NCBI RefSeq assembly: GCF_001042905.1
Contig: NZ_JYLB01000002.1
Location: forward strand, 62,001-126,000
Direction of reading: 5' to 3'
DNA from: Pseudomonas lini
GTDB lineage: Bacteria; Pseudomonadota; Gammaproteobacteria; Pseudomonadales; Pseudomonadaceae
Length of the DNA: 64,000 nt
Shown here: one piece after another, positions 60,130-64,000 of the stretch
Layout of the letters: each line of letters begins with the position of its first letter
Position numbering within the stretch: the first letter of the stretch is position 1
Position numbers and translations under genes: made by a program
Notes under the pieces: model-generated
The model's database searches: none
What the model was told of the DNA's origin: nothing
The model's input: only the letters and a program-made list of their open reading frames with translations

Positions 60130-61077
60130 ATGAACCCGAATTTTCTAGATTTCGAACAGCCGATCGCCGACCTGCAAGCCAAGATCGAAGAGTTGCGCTT
60201 GGTCGGTAATGACAATTCGCTGAATATCGGCGATGAGATCTCCCGCCTGCAGGACAAGAGCAGCACGCTGACCGAAGACATCTTCGGCAAGCTGACCAGC
60301 TGGCAGATCGCACGTCTGGCGCGTCACCCGAAACGTCCATATACCCTGGACTACATCGAACACATCTTCACCGAGTTCGACGAACTGCACGGCGACCGTC
60401 ACTTCTCCGACGACGCTGCGATCGTTGGCGGTGTTGCCCGTCTGGACGACCAGCCGGTGATGATCATCGGTCACCAGAAAGGCCGCGAAGTGCGCGAGAA
60501 GGTTCGTCGCAATTTCGGCATGCCGCGTCCGGAAGGCTACCGCAAGGCGTGCCGTCTGATGGAAATGGCCGAGCGTTTCAAAATGCCGATCCTGACCTTC
60601 ATCGACACCCCGGGTGCTTACCCAGGCATCGACGCCGAAGAGCGCAATCAGAGCGAAGCAATTGCCTGGAACCTGCGCGTCATGGCTCGCCTGAAAACCC
60701 CAATCATCGCCACCGTAATCGGTGAGGGTGGTTCCGGTGGTGCACTGGCGATCGGCGTCTGCGATCAGCTGAACATGCTGCAGTACTCGACCTACGCGGT
60801 GATTTCGCCGGAAGGTTGCGCTTCGATTCTGTGGAAAACTTCCGAGAAAGCCCCGGATGCTGCTGAAGCCATGGGCATCACTGCCGAACGTCTGAAGGGC
60901 CTGGGCATTGTCGATAAAGTGATCGGCGAGCCATTGGGCGGCGCTCATCGCGATCCGGCTGCTGCAGCCGCCTCGATCCGCGCTGAACTGAGTTCGCAAC
61001 TGGCGATGTTGAAGAAGTTCGATAACGAAGCGCTGCTCAAGCGCCGTTACGATCGACTGATGAGCTACGGTCTCTGA
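60130..61077 (+). CDS. accA: acetyl-CoA carboxylase carboxyltransferase alpha subunit
   Basis: This 315-residue subunit, with AccD, transfers the carboxyl group to acetyl-CoA to make malonyl-CoA. It starts [19 protein letters not shown] and has [12 protein letters not shown] and [13 protein letters not shown] oxyanion-type loops. GGAGG occurs about 22 bases before this ATG, too far to be ideal, but the start gives the family N-terminus; an in-frame TTG at 60103 overlaps the GGAGG itself. Confidence 0.96.
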   Translation: MNPNFLDFEQPIADLQAKIEELRLVGNDNSLNIGDEISRLQDKSSTLTEDIFGKLTSWQIARLARHPKRPYTLDYIEHIFTEFDELHGDRHFSDDAAIVGGVARLDDQPVMIIGHQKGREVREKVRRNFGMPRPEGYRKACRLMEMAERFKMPILTFIDTPGAYPGIDAEERNQSEAIAWNLRVMARLKTPIIATVIGEGGSGGALAIGVCDQLNMLQYSTYAVISPEGCASILWKTSEKAPDAAEAMGITAERLKGLGIVDKVIGEPLGGAHRDPAAAAASIRAELSSQLAMLKKFDNEALLKRRYDRLMSYGL

Positions 61078-61091
61078 TCTGACGTTGCTTT

Positions 61092-61185
61092 AATGTGGGA
61101 GCGGGCTTGCTCGCGAAAGCGGTATAACAGTCAACTGATGTGTTGAATGTTGAACCACTTTCGCGAGCAAGCCCGCTCCCACATT
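61092..61185. repeat. REP inverted pair, GTGGGAGCGGGCTTGCTCGC family
   Basis: AATGTGGGAGCGGGCTTGCT... and its complement flank about 35 bases between accA and tilS. The arms match 3111-3199. Confidence 0.9.
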
Positions 61186-61207
61186 TGATTTGTGCGAAGT
61201 GATCGAT

Positions 61208-62536
61208 ATGAGTCAGCCCACGATTGATTTGTCTACCAGACTCCTGCGCAACCTCACGCCTTGGCGCACCGCCACAACCTGGCGCATCGCGTTCTCCGGT
61301 GGTCTCGACTCCACCGTCCTGCTGCACCTTCTCGCGCACCTTGCGAAAACCCAATCCCTGCCGATGCTGACCGCCATCCATGTCCACCACGGCCTCCAGT
61401 TTGCGGCTGATGCGTGGCCGGAACATTGTCAGTCGGTCTGTGATGCGTTGGGAGTGCCGCTGGAGGTCGTGCGTGTTCAGGTTGAACCCGGCGCCAGCCT
61501 TGAGCGTGCGGCGCGGGATGCGCGTTATGGCGCCTTCATCGCGGCGACTCATGCTGGTGAAGTGCTGCTCACTGGCCAACACCGTGACGATCAGGCGGAA
61601 ACCCTGTTGTTTCGGCTGATGCGTGGAGCAGGGGTGAGAGGGTTGTCGGGGATGCCGAGTGAGCGTCCTTTGGGCCGGGGGCATCTGTTGCGGCCGTTGC
61701 TCGACGTCACTCGCGCCGAGCTTGAAGCCTACGCGACTGAATATCAGTTGAGCTGGATCGAGGATCCGTCGAACCAGGACCGCCAGTTCTCGCGCAATTA
61801 TCTGCGTCATCAGGTGTTCCCCGTGTTGACCGCGCGCTGGCCGCAAGCGGTGGCGACCATGGCTCGCAGTGCCGCGCATCTGAGCGAAGCGCAGGGACTG
61901 CTCGACGAATTGGCGCAAATCGATCTGGCCCACGCCACCACGGTCAGCGATTTCGATTGGCTGGGTTTGCCGTCGCTGGAGCTGGCACCACTGGAAAAAC
62001 TGTCTGATGCGCGCCAGCGCAACGCGCTAAGTCACTGGCTCAAACCGCTGACAACTTTGCCGGACAGTGACCATTGGTCGGGTTGGGAGAATTTGCGCGA
62101 TGCGACCGGCGATGCGCGTCCGGTCTGGCGACTCGCGGCGGGTGAATTGCATCGCGCGGGCGGGCGTCTCTGGTGGTTGTCTGGTGGTTGGCTGCACACT
62201 CCGCCGTCGCCGGTATCTTGGGCTGATCCCTCGGTATCACTGGCGTTGCCGGATAACGGTGTACTCACGTTCACCGGTCAGCCCCCAGATGGCCCGCTGC
62301 AAATCCGCTATCGTGAAGGCGGTGAGGTCATGAATTTGCCCGATCGCGGCCACCGTGACTTGAAGCGTTTGCTCAACGAAAGCGGTGTGCCGGGCTTCGC
62401 CCGTGGCAGATTGCCGCTGGTCTACAGAGGCCAGCAATTGCTGGCGGTGGCGAACCTGCAGGGGCTAAATGGTGGTGAGCAAGGTGGCTGGTATTTGCAT
62501 TGGCAGCCGCTGATCGAAGATCAAGGTTTGAGCTGA
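61208..62536 (+). CDS. tilS: tRNA(Ile)-lysidine synthetase
   Basis: This 442-residue ATPase puts lysine on C34 of the tRNA that reads AUA. The PP-loop is FSGGLDSTVLLHL near residue 30, with HVHHGLQ and TGQHRDDQAETLLFRLMRG following, then the TilS substrate and C-terminal domains (LNESGVPGFARGRLPLVY). The ATG at 61208 is chosen for family length. A REP pair sits just upstream. Confidence 0.95.
   Translation: MSQPTIDLSTRLLRNLTPWRTATTWRIAFSGGLDSTVLLHLLAHLAKTQSLPMLTAIHVHHGLQFAADAWPEHCQSVCDALGVPLEVVRVQVEPGASLERAARDARYGAFIAATHAGEVLLTGQHRDDQAETLLFRLMRGAGVRGLSGMPSERPLGRGHLLRPLLDVTRAELEAYATEYQLSWIEDPSNQDRQFSRNYLRHQVFPVLTARWPQAVATMARSAAHLSEAQGLLDELAQIDLAHATTVSDFDWLGLPSLELAPLEKLSDARQRNALSHWLKPLTTLPDSDHWSGWENLRDATGDARPVWRLAAGELHRAGGRLWWLSGGWLHTPPSPVSWADPSVSLALPDNGVLTFTGQPPDGPLQIRYREGGEVMNLPDRGHRDLKRLLNESGVPGFARGRLPLVYRGQQLLAVANLQGLNGGEQGGWYLHWQPLIEDQGLS

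Positions 62537-64000
<1,464 letters not shown>

Overview
The window is chromosomal DNA from a fluorescent pseudomonad, most likely of the Pseudomonas fluorescens group. Evidence is the G+C-rich coding sequence, core proteins that read as Pseudomonas orthologues (LptF-like OmpA lipoprotein, MexJK/MexL-like efflux cluster, RsmJ, NdvB), and many dispersed REP-type palindromes of the kind found in this group. From memory, the gene order largely follows the pyrG-to-ppc/lptF stretch of the P. aeruginosa chromosome in reverse. No tRNA, rRNA, CRISPR array, insertion sequence, integrase or prophage was seen.

Layout. 0-3.6 kb: a lipoprotein hydrolase pair, then a minus-strand envelope-stress pair (DUF4398 lipoprotein and LptF) behind a good AlgU-type promoter. 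3.7-12.7 kb: ppc, adk, tsaB, small conserved genes, a DUF72 protein, a PEP-mutase/isocitrate-lyase family enzyme, an extensin-like protein, a protein with an internal 44-residue duplication, and rsmJ. 12.8-17.8 kb: a TetR repressor divergent from a two-gene RND efflux operon without its own outer-membrane channel. 17.9-31 kb: a Fic protein, plsB with two small envelope genes, a cold-shock gene, a lipoprotein made of three near-identical 107-residue repeats plus an unassigned C-terminal domain, the dapE-rlmA group, and ndvB. 31-41.4 kb: tcdA, csdE-csdA, dapD with an ArsC/Spx-like gene, an orphan astacin-like metalloprotease, dapC, glnD and map.

41.6-64 kb is a long plus-strand run of essential genes: rpsB-tsf, pyrH-frr-uppS-cdsA-dxr-rseP, bamA-skp-lpxD-fabZ-lpxA-lpxB-rnhB, dnaE, accA, tilS and the 5' part of pyrG. 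It joins translation, UMP and CTP synthesis, isoprenoid and undecaprenyl carrier supply, phospholipid and lipid A synthesis, outer-membrane protein assembly and replication. Overlapping stop/start codons (ATGA, TAATG) point to translational coupling. lpxD, fabZ, lpxA and lpxB together set the balance between fatty-acid and lipid A synthesis. Three lysine/diaminopimelate genes (dapE, dapD, dapC) lie within about 11 kb but are not contiguous.

Most of the window is ordinary core genome. The parts that deserve attention are the triplicated-repeat lipoprotein and the perfect palindrome upstream of it, the AT-richer metalloprotease without a signal peptide, the Fic protein with a built-in inhibitory motif, a hairpin that buries the only Shine-Dalgarno-like sequence before fabZ, an intrinsic terminator between rseP and bamA, and three REP families, two of which supply stop codons to genes. 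I did not find a convincing wholly new multi-gene system.
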